Part shown: piece after piece, positions 15,123-23,324 of the stretch | How positions within the stretch are numbered: the stretch's first letter is position 1 | Layout of the letters: each line of letters opens with the position of its first letter | Assembly: GCF_042649045.1 (NCBI RefSeq) | Contig: NZ_JBHSEF010000009.1 | Span: 186,001-250,000, forward strand | Length of the DNA: 64,000 nucleotides | Source of the DNA: Chryseomicrobium palamuruense | Lineage (GTDB): Bacteria; Bacillota; Bacilli; Bacillales_A; Planococcaceae | Direction: 5' to 3' | Notes under the pieces: generated by a model | Databases searched by the model: none | What the model was told of the DNA's origin: nothing | Seen by the model: only the letters and a program-made list of their open reading frames with translations | Position numbers and translations under genes: made by a program

Positions 15123-15650
15123 ATGACACGTAAAATCAAACTCTTTATTGCTCAGACACTGGATGGATACATCGCGACAAATGAGGAATCTCTGGATTGG
15201 CTGTTTGCTGTCGATGGAGAAGGTGACAATGGGTACAGTGACTTTTTGGCGGAGATCGATACCGTTGTTATGGGAAGACGGACATACGATTGGGTGATGA
15301 CGCATGAAAATGGGGCGTATCCGTATTCCCAACTAAAGGGGATCATCTTTACAAACACAGCCTTTCAAACTCCGGATAACGTTCAGCTCGTTTCAGGCTC
15401 TGTAGCCGACTGGGCAAAAGGTGCGTTAGCGGAAAAAGGGAAGGATATCTGGGTCATTGGTGGAGGAGAATTGATCCGTCAATTCCTAGAAGCTGGCCTT
15501 GTCGACGAGTTAATTGTCACGACAGCTCCGGTTCTATTGGGTGAGGGGATACGATTATTCCCACCAGGAGAGTATGGATGTAAACTAGAGCTTCTTGCTG
15601 TCAAAACACATGGGCAGTTTGCAGAGAGCGCCTATAGAGTAAGGAGATAA
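15123..15650 (+). CDS. Dihydrofolate reductase / RibD C-terminal-domain family protein
   Basis: A 175-residue NADPH-binding reductase fold with GAGGAGG before the ATG. It shows IKLFIAQTLDGYIATNEES at the N-terminus, DTVVMGRRTYDWVM (nucleotide phosphate contact) and the glycine-rich GKDIWVIGGGELIRQFLEAGLVDE. It also has the TTAPVLLGEGIRLFP strand near the C-terminus. The family is close to YyaP/YwjB of B. subtilis, whose physiological role is unknown; true FolA activity is unlikely. The ribosome site is partly contained in a short CCTC/GAGG hairpin. Confidence 0.88.
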   Translation: MTRKIKLFIAQTLDGYIATNEESLDWLFAVDGEGDNGYSDFLAEIDTVVMGRRTYDWVMTHENGAYPYSQLKGIIFTNTAFQTPDNVQLVSGSVADWAKGALAEKGKDIWVIGGGELIRQFLEAGLVDELIVTTAPVLLGEGIRLFPPGEYGCKLELLAVKTHGQFAESAYRVRR

Positions 15651-15719
15651 GGACAGTTCTTTTCGAACGAGTTTACTTCAGTTACTCTCGATGCTTTTCT
15701 ACTAGATGATGAGATAAGA

Positions 15720-15774
15720 AAATAGGGTGGGATGGTGCTGAAATCATGCACTGTCCTGCCCTATTCTTTTTTTC
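15720..15774 (+). terminator. Long-stem terminator after the DHFR-like gene
   Basis: AATAGGG-TGGGAT-GGTGC pairs with GCACT-GTCCTG-CCCTATT (9-nt loop), followed by CTTTTTTT. It is about 70 nt after the stop codon. Confidence 0.85.
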
Positions 15775-15785
15775 ATTATTCAGCT

Positions 15786-15975
15786 GACACGGTCGGACCC
15801 TGGGTTGCCGAGTGGGAATGAGAGTGGGACGGTGGGTGGGTTCGCGACACGGTCGGACCCTGGGTTGCCGAGTAGGAAGGAGAGTAGGACGGTGGGTGGG
15901 TTCGTGACACGGTCGGACCGTGGGTTGCCGAGTGGGAATGAGAGTGGGGCGGTGGGTGGGTCCGCGACACGGTCG
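15786..15975. repeat. 60-nt tandem repeat, three copies plus a stub
   Basis: Copies start at 15786, 15846 and 15906 (each GACACGGTCGGACC...), with a fourth cut off after GACACGGTCGG at 15966. Copies differ at only a few positions, e.g. GTGGGAATGAGAGTGGG versus GTAGGAAGGAGAGTAGG. The run is much more GC-rich than its flanks. Since 60 is divisible by 3, both strands show short repeat ORFs, which I do not consider genes. Confidence 0.9.
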
Positions 15976-16016
15976 GTTATTCGGTTTGTCAGACGGACGA
16001 ATTGATTCTTACATTC

Positions 16017-16168
16017 GCACCAGATGAGAGGATAAACGCACCAGACGGTCGATTATTCACACTGGTTCGCACCATAAACGCACTAGCCAGGCATGTTGTT
16101 GGATCACCGAGCTCTAATCGCACCAGATCTTTATGTATTCGCACCAGTTGCCCCCTTATTCGCACCAG
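16017..16168. repeat. Dispersed CGCACCAG phrase, seven exact or near copies
   Basis: CGCACCAG occurs at 16017, 16037, 16119, 16140 and 16161; CGCACCAT at 16068 and CGCACTAG at 16079. Several intervals are 20-21 nt, and 16037 to 16119 is 82. Together with the 60-nt repeat it fills the 0.8-kb space between the two convergent genes. The remaining 140 bp up to the terminator show nothing that I recognise. Confidence 0.75.
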
Positions 16169-16310
16169 TGGCCCTCATATGCGGATTCTGTACAACATAT
16201 TGACGACGGAGTGAGCGAAAATAAACAATAAGTGTTTACGAGATTCCAAAAATGCTTATCAAAACACCTATACAATATCAAAAACGAGTTTCTCACCGAG
16301 ATCTAACATG

Positions 16311-16360
16311 AAAAAACGACCCACGACAAAGAATTTTGTCATGGGTCGTTGCTTTTATTT
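16311..16360. terminator. Bidirectional terminator
   Basis: AACGACCC-AC-GACAAA / TTTGTC-AT-GGGTCGTT with A-run before and T-rich sequence after; mainly serves the minus-strand PfkB gene, whose stop is about 100 nt away. Confidence 0.8.
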
Positions 16361-16463
16361 TATTATTTTTTGAAGTAGAATATGAATCTTACCAAGTTGT
16401 ATAAGATTTTCCATCAAGAGAAGGCTCTAGTCCTTCTCATCACAAAACTGCTAGTCCTTCTCA

Positions 16464-17399
16464 TTACAATACTCCAATTTCCTCTAATCGAGGCATGGCT
16501 GTTAAAGCACCTTGCTTTGTTGCACATAGAGCACCTAGTTTATTTCCGAACATGGCACACTCCAGTACATCAGCATGGGTTTCAGGGAATCCGTGATGGT
16601 AAACGTGATATAACACGCCAGCGATGAATGCGTCGCCTGCACCTGTTGTATCCACTGGAATGACTGGGGTAACGGGAGCGTGAATCTGTTGTCCGTCCAC
16701 CAGACAAATTGTACCGTTTTCACCATCCGTCAAGAAGACAAGAGGGATGGAGTACTGTTGCAAGCGCTCTATTCCTTCTTCAATGTCTTCTGTCTTCATC
16801 AAGAAGAACATTTCATCCCGCGTCATCTTGACCATATGGGACAGTCCCATAAATTCACAGATCGTCTGACGGCAACGCTCTTCTGTTTCCCATCGTAAAG
16901 GACGTACATTAACATCAAATGATAACAGGACACCTTTGTCTCGAGCGAGCTCCACAGCTCTACGGGTCGTAGCCAGTGCAGTGGGATGGAACATCGTGCC
17001 TGAGCAAAAATGAAAGGATACGGCGTTATCAAACGCTTCCGGATCTAAATCATCTGGTCGTACTTGTATTTCAGGGGTCGGGTCCAAGTACTTCGCAAAG
17101 ATGCGGTCCGATTCCTCTGTCAGATGTACATAGACAGATGTGCAGCGTTTATCCGCGACTTGAAGGGCATGCTGCAGATCCACACCTTCTTCTGCCATTT
17201 GGGCACGAACAAAGGCAGACTCTTCGTCATCTCCGGTGATGGTGATAAATCGTGACGGGAGGCCTAAACGACTTGCACCTGCTGCCACATTGACAGTTGC
17301 ACCACCAAGGTAAGGGTCAAACTCTGTATTTTCATGGTTTCTGGCAATATAATCAACAAACGAATCGCCATAACTCAACACATAACGGGTAGTAGACAA
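16464..17399 (-). CDS. PfkB-family carbohydrate kinase
   Basis: A 311-residue ribokinase-fold sugar kinase. I choose a TTG start at 17399 because AAGGAG lies 8 nt before it and the family's first strand (YVLSYGDSFVDYIA) begins seven residues in; the longer upstream frame has no site. Motifs: GGATVNVAAGASRLGL (substrate contact), DPTPEIQVRPDDL, SFDVNVRPLRW, and the PfkB signature VDTTGAGDAFIAGVLYHVY with anion-hole Gly and catalytic Asp. These features suit fructokinase- or 2-keto-3-deoxygluconate-kinase-like enzymes; the substrate is undetermined. A weak promoter with TATACT lies about 40 nt upstream. Confidence 0.88.
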   Translation of the reverse strand: MSTTRYVLSYGDSFVDYIARNHENTEFDPYLGGATVNVAAGASRLGLPSRFITITGDDEESAFVRAQMAEEGVDLQHALQVADKRCTSVYVHLTEESDRIFAKYLDPTPEIQVRPDDLDPEAFDNAVSFHFCSGTMFHPTALATTRRAVELARDKGVLLSFDVNVRPLRWETEERCRQTICEFMGLSHMVKMTRDEMFFLMKTEDIEEGIERLQQYSIPLVFLTDGENGTICLVDGQQIHAPVTPVIPVDTTGAGDAFIAGVLYHVYHHGFPETHADVLECAMFGNKLGALCATKQGALTAMPRLEEIGVL

Positions 17400-17519
17400 A
17401 CCAAAACGCTCCTTGGAAAATTCATTTCCGTTTAGTATATCAGAAAATGAAGGGATTTTAAGGCTTCCTGCTTGTTTCAGCGCCACGATTCGACAAAGGT
17501 TCACAACTTTGTAAAATAA

Positions 17520-18287
17520 TCAACCGTCGATTCGGAAAGTGTATGAAACTTCAGAAGATACGGTCGTTTCTTCATAGCTACGTTCTGAAAATTCCACATG
17601 TCCATCATGCGTAATAGTAATGACCGTCGTGCATCGTGTTCCGTAATTCGGCATGTGGATGAACATCGACGATAGCTTTCGTTCGAGATCTAGTCCGACC
17701 CCTGTGTCCGGTAGAAGATGGTCTTGCGCTTGATCCGTCTTCACCATGAAGTCTAAGAGAATCTCATGGTTTACTTCATCATTCGTATCGACATACTCAC
17801 TAAGAAGCGTGCGTGCCGTGTCCACTTTTGGCCAAGGTGTATTTAAAAATTTGTTGCTGAGAGCGTGTGTCCCTTCCGGAATCAGGTGCCCCGAAGATTT
17901 CATATTGGAGTAGTAATACATCTCTTTCGGTGTGCCGAGAAGAACATTGAAGCCGTTATAGGACATTTTTTGGTCTTCGAGTTTATCTATAAACTCCTTA
18001 GGGGGCTCTGAGCTCGTTAAGAAGTCTTTGACGATATCTCCACGGGAAATCAGATCTTGTTGGACGCTCAGCGGATCGCGGTAATTAGTGAGGGCTGCAA
18101 TTCGTCCGGTCTTAGATATGCCTAACCAAGTTCCCCCTGCATGAAAGTCTTTTCCTGCAAGAAGCTCGGGATGTTCTTCCCAAAAGCGGGCAGGTGCAGT
18201 GGGGCGGTCATAAAATTCATCCCGATTGGCCGCCATGATGAACGCATACGTGGGATGGTCATGAAGATGAAAGGCGATAAGACACAT
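17520..18287 (-). CDS. NRDE/TANGO2-family protein
   Basis: A 255-residue protein starting MCLIAFHLHDHPTYAFIMAANRDEFYDRPT, the diagnostic N-terminus of the NRDE (TANGO2) family. It has the Asn-Arg-Asp-Glu signature and a Cys at position 2, which may be the nucleophile of an Ntn-hydrolase-like fold. GGTWLGISKTGRIAALTNYRD and TRCTTVITI are further family blocks. Function in bacteria is not settled; haem trafficking has been proposed for eukaryotic relatives. AGGAGG precedes the ATG. It is 120 bp upstream of the PfkB gene on the same strand and divergent from the FetAB-like operon. Confidence 0.88.
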   Translation of the reverse strand: MCLIAFHLHDHPTYAFIMAANRDEFYDRPTAPARFWEEHPELLAGKDFHAGGTWLGISKTGRIAALTNYRDPLSVQQDLISRGDIVKDFLTSSEPPKEFIDKLEDQKMSYNGFNVLLGTPKEMYYYSNMKSSGHLIPEGTHALSNKFLNTPWPKVDTARTLLSEYVDTNDEVNHEILLDFMVKTDQAQDHLLPDTGVGLDLERKLSSMFIHMPNYGTRCTTVITITHDGHVEFSERSYEETTVSSEVSYTFRIDG

Positions 18288-18402
18288 GCCGAATTCCTCC
18301 TGAAACGATTTTTTCTTACTATATCACGAACGGGTAAGTTAGTGGCGTATTCGTGTCTGATTCACTAGACTAAAGAGAGAAGAAAGCAAAGGACGTGTTT
18401 GA

Positions 18403-19128
18403 ATGAGTAAGCAGCCAGCTATAGAACTGAAAAACGTCTCTCTTCAACGGGGAGAGGTACTTGTTTTGAAAGGCCTAACAGGTCAATTTCCAGAAGGGAG
18501 GATCACAACGATTATTGGCCCTTCCGGTGCAGGAAAATCCACTGTACTAAAACTATGTAACGGACTTCTCTCACAAGACTCAGGAGAGGTCACGATTCTC
18601 GGGAAACCTCTTTCTGAATGGGAACCTGCAGAGCTGAGGCAACAAGCAGGGATTGCCTTACAGAGCGCCCCGATGATCAGTGGGACCGTGGAGGAAAACT
18701 TAACATTACCTTATGCTCTTCACGGTGCAGAAGTAGACGTCGACAAAGTGAATCGCATGATTCAGGAAGTGGGTTTAGATACAAACTATTTACAACGAGA
18801 TATTCGGGACCTCTCAGGTGGTCAACGGCAGAAGGTGTCGATTGCACGCACATTACTGACGGAACCTGCGATTTTGTTACTTGATGAAATCACTTCAGCG
18901 CTTGACCGGGCTTCCCGTGTAGAGATTGAAGAGCTGATTCAATATATACACCAAACATACGGGACAACCATAATCTGGATTACACATAACTTAGAACAAG
19001 CCGAGCGTATCGGACATTACACATGGGTGATGATGGACGGGAAACTCGTAGAAGAAGGCGCCAGCGAGCTACTAAGTCACTCAACTAATCCTCAGGTGCA
19101 ACGTTTCATTAAGGGGTCGGTGTCATGA
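18403..19128 (+). CDS. fetA: FetA-like ABC transporter ATP-binding protein
   Basis: A 241-residue ATPase with Walker A GPSGAGKST, Q-loop AGIALQSAPM, signature LSGGQRQKVSIARTLL, Walker B ILLLDEITSALD and switch ITHNLEQ. The short form and its partner, a UPF0014 permease, match the FetA/FetB (YbbL/YbbM) system, proposed in E. coli to export iron and protect against peroxide. The stop codon overlaps the permease start (ATGA-type), giving a two-gene operon. The start lacks a strong ribosome site (AAAGGACG about 10 nt upstream). Confidence 0.85.
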   Translation: MSKQPAIELKNVSLQRGEVLVLKGLTGQFPEGRITTIIGPSGAGKSTVLKLCNGLLSQDSGEVTILGKPLSEWEPAELRQQAGIALQSAPMISGTVEENLTLPYALHGAEVDVDKVNRMIQEVGLDTNYLQRDIRDLSGGQRQKVSIARTLLTEPAILLLDEITSALDRASRVEIEELIQYIHQTYGTTIIWITHNLEQAERIGHYTWVMMDGKLVEEGASELLSHSTNPQVQRFIKGSVS

Positions 19129-19886
19129 CGTACGGAACTTTAGCGCTCACTCTGATTTTTGTATTAATTCCACTCGTCCTCTCCAAAACATTGCGGCTTG
19201 ATCTCGAAAAGGATACCTTGATTGCTACGGTTCGTTCGATTATTCAATTGATTGCGGTTGGATACATTTTAAAATTTGTATTTGAATCGGATAGTTTTGT
19301 CTATATCTTGTTGATGGTCGCATTGATGATTGGAGCGGCTACTTTAAATGTCCGGAAAAAAGGAAAGTCGATTCCTGGGATCACGTGGAAAGTAGCTGTC
19401 ACCCTGATTTTTGTCGAAGTACTGACCCAAGGCATTTTAATCGGGTTTAACATCACGCCCGCTACTGCACAATACGTCATTCCAATCAGTGGTATGGTCA
19501 TCGGAAACTCGATGGTACTCGCTATTTTATTTTTAAATCGTTTTACAGCGGAAATTGAAAGTCACGAAGATCAGATAGAACTCATCCTGTCACTCGGCGG
19601 AACGCCAAAGCAGGCGATTCACTCACGTTTGATTCAAGCGATCAAAACCAGCATGATCCCTACGATTGAAAGTCAAAAGACGATGGGCCTTGTTCAACTG
19701 CCCGGCATGATGAGTGGGCAGATCATTGCCGGGGCAGACCCCATCCAAGCCGTCCAGTTCCAGCTCTTGATTGTTTTTCTTATTTTAACGACGGCAGCAG
19801 TTACAAGTATTGCGCTTGGGTTTCTATCGTATCCAACACTGTTTAATGAACGCTATCAACTACTTAAACCAGCAGGACGCTCATGA
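19125..19886 (+). CDS. fetB: FetB-like (UPF0014) metal-export permease
   Basis: A 253-residue integral membrane protein with about six to seven helices. Diagnostic UPF0014 segments are visible: RSIIQLIAVGYILKFVF, IPISGMVIGNSMVLAILFLNR, then QIELILSLGGTPKQAIHSRL and MGLVQLPGMMSGQIIAGADP near the C-terminus. It pairs with the overlapping ATPase. Iron export is inferred from the E. coli family member. Confidence 0.87.
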   Translation: MTYGTLALTLIFVLIPLVLSKTLRLDLEKDTLIATVRSIIQLIAVGYILKFVFESDSFVYILLMVALMIGAATLNVRKKGKSIPGITWKVAVTLIFVEVLTQGILIGFNITPATAQYVIPISGMVIGNSMVLAILFLNRFTAEIESHEDQIELILSLGGTPKQAIHSRLIQAIKTSMIPTIESQKTMGLVQLPGMMSGQIIAGADPIQAVQFQLLIVFLILTTAAVTSIALGFLSYPTLFNERYQLLKPAGRS

Positions 19887-19907
19887 ACTTGACAGCGTCT
19901 TTTTTAA
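19874..19907 (+). terminator. Terminator after fetB
   Basis: GACGCT stem overlapping the last codons, loop with the stop codon, AGCGTC and TTTTTT. Confidence 0.8.
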
Positions 19908-19955
19908 TGACACAATAATTAGTGCCAGAGAGAGTCAAAAAGGGGGATATGAGAA

Positions 19956-20900
19956 ATGAAGCGTGAAGAAATCGTATTTCAAGTAGAGGGAACACCGTAT
20001 GAAATCAGTGGGGTGTGGGAAGTTCCTGAAGGATATTATGGGAAGGCGGTCGTCCTCGTTTCGGGATCAGGGCCCGTTGACCGAGACGGCAACATTCCGA
20101 AGTGGAAGAATAACCTCTACCTGTCATTCGCAGAAGCTTTGCATGACTTGGGCATTGCGACGTTCCGCTATGATAAACCAGGTACAGGGAAAAGTAAAGG
20201 AGACTATTACGAAGCAGGACTGAGTGATTATATTGCAGTGGGTGTAGAAGCTCTTCGGAAAATCAAAGACCGCCCGGAAGTGCAGATGGTGACACTTATC
20301 GGGCATAGTGAAGGCGCCTTAATTGGTCCTGCGATTTTAGCACAAGTACCTGCAGATGGATTTGTATTCTTTAGTGGGACTGTTGGACGTGGGGATGAAT
20401 TGTTGTCCTTCCAGCTCGACGAATTAATGAACGAATTTCAACAGATGAAAGGCATCAAAGGCTTCCTGTTGCGACTAATTAACGTGGAAAAGAAGATATT
20501 GAAACAGAACCAAAAGGTCCTCGCAAAAATGCGCAACACGACCGAAGTGAAGATTCGCTACCGCGGGGCGCAGCTTAATGCAAAATGGTATCGGGAGATG
20601 CTGACGTATGATTGGAAAGACTATGTCTATGCGATTCCGGAATATTCAATGGCTATTGAGGGCGGTCGAGACATCCAAGTTCAACAAGGGTCGGCCGTGG
20701 CTTTTGCTGAAATGACGGGGACGAAAGCTGTCGTGATTCCAGATATGAATCACATTATGCGACGCCGTGCGACGCCACATTCCTTATTAGCCATTCAAAA
20801 GGAATATAAAAAAGACTTTGCGGAGCAGCCGGTCCATCCAGAATTGATTCAAGCGTTCCAACAGTTTTTCGATGAGGCGGTGCCTCCAGTTGAAAAGTAA
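19956..20900 (+). CDS. Alpha/beta hydrolase (serine esterase/aminopeptidase type)
   Basis: A 314-residue hydrolase. After a beta-rich N-terminus comes VVLVSGSGPVDRDGNIP (oxyanion-hole loop), FRYDKPGTGKSKGDYYE, and the nucleophile elbow LIGHSEGALIG (Ser near residue 118). The acid is probably Asp in the EGGRDIQV loop and the base His in PDMNHIMRR. This layout is that of YqkD/YtmA-like bacterial serine hydrolases of unknown substrate. It is followed directly by the rRNA methyltransferase gene, whose start lies inside this gene's end, so the two are an operon. Confidence 0.85.
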   Translation: MKREEIVFQVEGTPYEISGVWEVPEGYYGKAVVLVSGSGPVDRDGNIPKWKNNLYLSFAEALHDLGIATFRYDKPGTGKSKGDYYEAGLSDYIAVGVEALRKIKDRPEVQMVTLIGHSEGALIGPAILAQVPADGFVFFSGTVGRGDELLSFQLDELMNEFQQMKGIKGFLLRLINVEKKILKQNQKVLAKMRNTTEVKIRYRGAQLNAKWYREMLTYDWKDYVYAIPEYSMAIEGGRDIQVQQGSAVAFAEMTGTKAVVIPDMNHIMRRRATPHSLLAIQKEYKKDFAEQPVHPELIQAFQQFFDEAVPPVEK

Positions 20901-21756
20901 ACGACAAGTAGCGGTGGAGCAATTAGAGGCTGTCATTACGGCACTTCGCTGCCCTATATGTCAGAGTGCTCTAGAAGTGACGGAGACGGGGGCAACTTGT
21001 CCACACCGACACACGATTGATGTTGCCAAACAAGGATATCTCCATTTGGCAGGAACAGTGACGAAAAGCCGGTATACAAAAGAACTGTTCATAGCAAGGC
21101 AGACGCTTCTAAAAGAAACGAAGTTTTTTGAGCCGTTGATTGATGAAATCGTGAAGTGGATTCGCGAGGAAGTGACTGAGCCCTCTCTTCGGATTGTTGA
21201 TATGGGATGCGGGGAAGGCACACATCTTTCAGGGATTGTCAGGCAGCTCCCTGGAAGTCACGGTATCGGAATCGATCTTGCAAAAGACGGCGTGCAACTT
21301 GCAACGAATCATGGAGCGGACGTACTATGGCTCGTTGCAGACTTAGCGAAGTCCCCACTTCAAGACCATTCTATCGATATCGTATTAAATATTCTGTCCC
21401 CAGCCAACCACACAGAGTTTAGACGTGTACTTACACCAAGTGGATATGTTATCAAAGTGATTCCAAATGCCCGCTACCTTCAGGAACTGCGTAGTTTCTT
21501 CTATGCAGGGACGGAGAAAGAGACGTTTGAAAATGAAGAAGCGGGAGAACGCTTTGCCTCTGAACTAGAAGTGGTTGGAATTTCACAAGTGACCTATACG
21601 AAGAACCTTACCGAGAAACAATGGCGTGATTTGATTGCGATGACCCCCCTGACATGGAATGCACCAGCTGATCAAGTCGATGCATTTATTGAACGTGGGG
21701 AATCAGAGGTGACGATTGATTTGACTGTGCTTATTGGGCGTGTGAAGGAAAAATAG
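20890..21756 (+). CDS. RlmA-like 23S rRNA (guanine-N1) methyltransferase
   Basis: About 288 residues from a TTG at 20890 that overlaps the upstream stop and has GAGGCGG 10 nt before it; an ATG at 20872 is the alternative. The N-terminal zinc finger is clear: CPIC, 13 residues, then a Cys and His in CPHRH. A bridging YLHLAGTVTKSRYTKELFIARQTLL follows, then the SAM-binding DMGCGEGTHLSGI and IGIDLAKDGVQLA. NILSPANHTEFRRVL corresponds to the RlmA active-site region. RlmA enzymes methylate G745/G748 of 23S rRNA (hairpin 35); the gram-positive type also affects tylosin sensitivity. Substrate position not determinable here. Confidence 0.85.
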   Translation: MKSKRQVAVEQLEAVITALRCPICQSALEVTETGATCPHRHTIDVAKQGYLHLAGTVTKSRYTKELFIARQTLLKETKFFEPLIDEIVKWIREEVTEPSLRIVDMGCGEGTHLSGIVRQLPGSHGIGIDLAKDGVQLATNHGADVLWLVADLAKSPLQDHSIDIVLNILSPANHTEFRRVLTPSGYVIKVIPNARYLQELRSFFYAGTEKETFENEEAGERFASELEVVGISQVTYTKNLTEKQWRDLIAMTPLTWNAPADQVDAFIERGESEVTIDLTVLIGRVKEK

Positions 21757-21766
21757 TTTCCAATAA

Positions 21767-21850
21767 TCGAGTTTGTCACGACAAATGGCATTTATGACAG
21801 GATAAATTTCGAGTTTGTCACGACAAATGGCATTTTTGTCAGGATAAATT
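21767..21850. repeat. 42-nt direct repeat (two copies) built on a TTTGTC-AC-GACAAA palindrome
   Basis: Copies start at 21767 and 21809; both contain TCGAGTTTGTCACGACAAAT followed by GGCATTT and a GTC/GAC-AGGATAAATT tail. A degenerate third tail (TCTGTAGGAATAAA) follows. Located between two convergent genes. The 20-mer recurs, inverted, at 43351-43372. Confidence 0.85.
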
Positions 21851-21881
21851 CCGGTTCTGTAGGAATAAACCGCTCGACCTA

Positions 21882-21917
21882 TAAAAAGAAGACCTATCCT
21901 CCATCGAGAATAGGTCT
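21882..21917 (-). terminator. Terminator of the PadR/membrane-protein operon
   Basis: Minus strand: AGACCTATTCTC, GATG loop, GAGGATAGGTCT, then TCTTTTTAT. Confidence 0.9.
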
Positions 21918-21924
21918 GTATCGA

Positions 21925-22605
21925 TTATTTCCATTCTGTACGTTTTAAAATCCAAGAAATTAATAAGAAAATGGCTCCCACACCAATGGAAGAAGCGGGT
22001 GGGAAGGATGTTGCTGGACCAATAGTCGGCAGTAACCAGTTGACGCCTGCAATCAATCCAAATCCCAAAGCGCCTAAAGTACCCGCCACAATAACCTCTT
22101 TTAACCGCCCTTTTTTTGTTACTTCTTCAAATGCCGTTTTGTTGATCCAACCAAAAATTAAACGTACTCCACTATAGACAAGCGCAGCAATTAACGCCAT
22201 TTGAATCAAGGTCGGGATCACGTAAAGACGATCATCGACGGGTGTAAACTGCGCAAGGATGAGCATGACAATTCCACGCCATATAAAATAGTAGCCGGTC
22301 AACTGAAACGCAATTCGTCCCCAAAACTTCACCATATCGCGCTTTTCCTCGTCCGGAATTTGTTCGATGATGTCATCCGCATAGGCTTTTGGATTCTCAC
22401 CAAAAACGACTTTGGCGGATTTTCCGTTTGCCTGTGCCTCAAGCATGTGATCAAGTAAATCCATCAGAATTTCTTCTGTCTTCTGCTCTGACAATGACAA
22501 TCTCGACCGAATATACATCAGAACTTGCTCATAATATACTTTATTCGGCTCATGAAGCAGTTCGCGTTTTTCGTTGTTCTGTTTGATCAATTCTTTTGTA
22601 TCCAC
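21925..22605 (-). CDS. HAAS/DUF1129-type membrane protein paired with PadR
   Basis: A 226-residue protein with a GTG start behind AGGAGG. The N-terminal about 85 residues are soluble (YYEQVLMYIRSRLSLSEQ, LLDHMLEAQANGKSAKVVFGENPKAYADDI), resembling the HAAS/DUF1129 domain that often accompanies PadR regulators. Four to five transmembrane helices follow, ending KRTEWK. It starts 2 nt after the padR stop, so the two are co-transcribed. Such proteins are thought to signal membrane stress, but the function is unproven. Confidence 0.75.
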   Translation of the reverse strand: MDTKELIKQNNEKRELLHEPNKVYYEQVLMYIRSRLSLSEQKTEEILMDLLDHMLEAQANGKSAKVVFGENPKAYADDIIEQIPDEEKRDMVKFWGRIAFQLTGYYFIWRGIVMLILAQFTPVDDRLYVIPTLIQMALIAALVYSGVRLIFGWINKTAFEEVTKKGRLKEVIVAGTLGALGFGLIAGVNWLLPTIGPATSFPPASSIGVGAIFLLISWILKRTEWK

Positions 22606-22607
22606 AG

Positions 22608-22934
22608 TTACGCCTCCTCTTTCAAAAAATGTTCAAGTGGGACAGAAAGCAGCTTCCATTCATTCCGAATGAGAGTCAATGCTTCTAAACCACTTGGAGT
22701 AATGGAATAATATTTCCGGTTGGGTCCTGATTCCGATGGACGCATCTCACTGACGATCCATCCTTGCTTTTGAAGCCGTAAGAGAACAGGATAGATAGTT
22801 CCTTCCGGTACATCTGGAAGACCGGCAGATTGAAGCTTCCGGGAAAGTTCATAGCCGTACACCGTCTGCTTCTCGATAACTGCCAGGATGCACCCATCAA
22901 GAAATCCCTTCAGTAACTGAGATCGTACAGTCAC
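22608..22934 (-). CDS. PadR-family transcriptional regulator
   Basis: A 108-residue winged-helix repressor. The GTG at 22934 is chosen: AGGTG lies upstream, and it places the family N-terminus (LLKGFLDGCILAVIEKQTVYGYELSRKL) at residue 5. The wing is GTIYPVLLRLQKQGWIVSEM with SGPNRKYYSITPSGLEAL, the PadR hallmark. The C-terminal dimerisation helix is short (subfamily 1). It probably represses its own operon through the paired 21-bp sites just upstream. Confidence 0.9.
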   Translation of the reverse strand: MTVRSQLLKGFLDGCILAVIEKQTVYGYELSRKLQSAGLPDVPEGTIYPVLLRLQKQGWIVSEMRPSESGPNRKYYSITPSGLEALTLIRNEWKLLSVPLEHFLKEEA

Positions 22935-22947
22935 TTGATTCACCTCG

Positions 22948-23005
22948 CTAGTTTGTAATGCAAGATAGTTGAATAAAAGAAATACTACTCGGTAATGCAA
23001 AGTAG
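22948..23005. promoter_or_regulatory. Two 21-bp direct-repeat sites upstream of padR (candidate operators)
   Basis: Sites 22948-22968 and 22985-23005 share CTA-T---GTAATGCAA--TAG, each framed by CTA...TAG. Their centres are 37 bp apart. They lie 14 bp upstream of the padR start, where promoter and autoregulatory operator are expected. Confidence 0.6.
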
Positions 23006-23065
23006 CTATCCTAACTATAAACAGAATAAAAACCAATGTCAACCAACATTCTCAAAAACAGTCGT

Positions 23066-23095
23066 TGACATCGTTCCCTTCAGTGCGTTAAAGTA
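23066..23095 (+). promoter_or_regulatory. Promoter of the methionine operon
   Basis: Perfect TTGACA (23066-23071), 18 bp, TAAAGT (23090-23095), about 40 bp upstream of the S-box aptamer. Confidence 0.7.
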
Positions 23096-23136
23096 ATAAA
23101 AAGCTTTGATGCACTGAGCAATTTCATACGCAACAT

Positions 23137-23295
23137 CTTATCACGAGAGGTAGAGGGACTGGCCCGTCGACACCTCAGCAACCAGCTGCATGACAGTATG
23201 GTGCTAATTCCAGCAGAGCTCGGGTAGCTCTGGAAGATAAGAGGGATAGAGTAACAAGACGCCTTCTTATGATTTTATAAGAGGGCGTTTTTCTA
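23137..23295 (+). promoter_or_regulatory. SAM-I (S-box) riboswitch upstream of metI
   Basis: The aptamer 23137-23243 has the P1 strands CTTATC and GATAAG, the conserved AGAGGGACTGGCCC kink-turn region, CACCTCAGCAACC, and TGGTGCTAATTCCAGCAG. A terminator follows at 23259-23293 (ACGCC-TCTTAT / ATAAGA-GGCGT, TTTTTC). SAM binding should favour termination and shut off metI-yitJ-metH. Confidence 0.95.
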
Positions 23296-23324
23296 TACCC
23301 TCTCCCACTCGAGGAGGAAATGAT

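Noticed and set aside
15776..16005. 20-residue-repeat ORFs on both strands in the 60-nt repeats
   Set aside because: Both strands are open simply because the unit is 60 nt; no ribosome site or conserved domain.
15786..16168. Possible CRISPR array
   Set aside because: Copies are tandem without unique spacers of constant length, and no cas gene is in the window. The same holds for the 82-nt and 42-nt repeats.
16750..16770. cre-like TGTTGCAAGCGCTC in the PfkB gene
   Set aside because: Deep inside the coding sequence and a poorer match; no promoter nearby.
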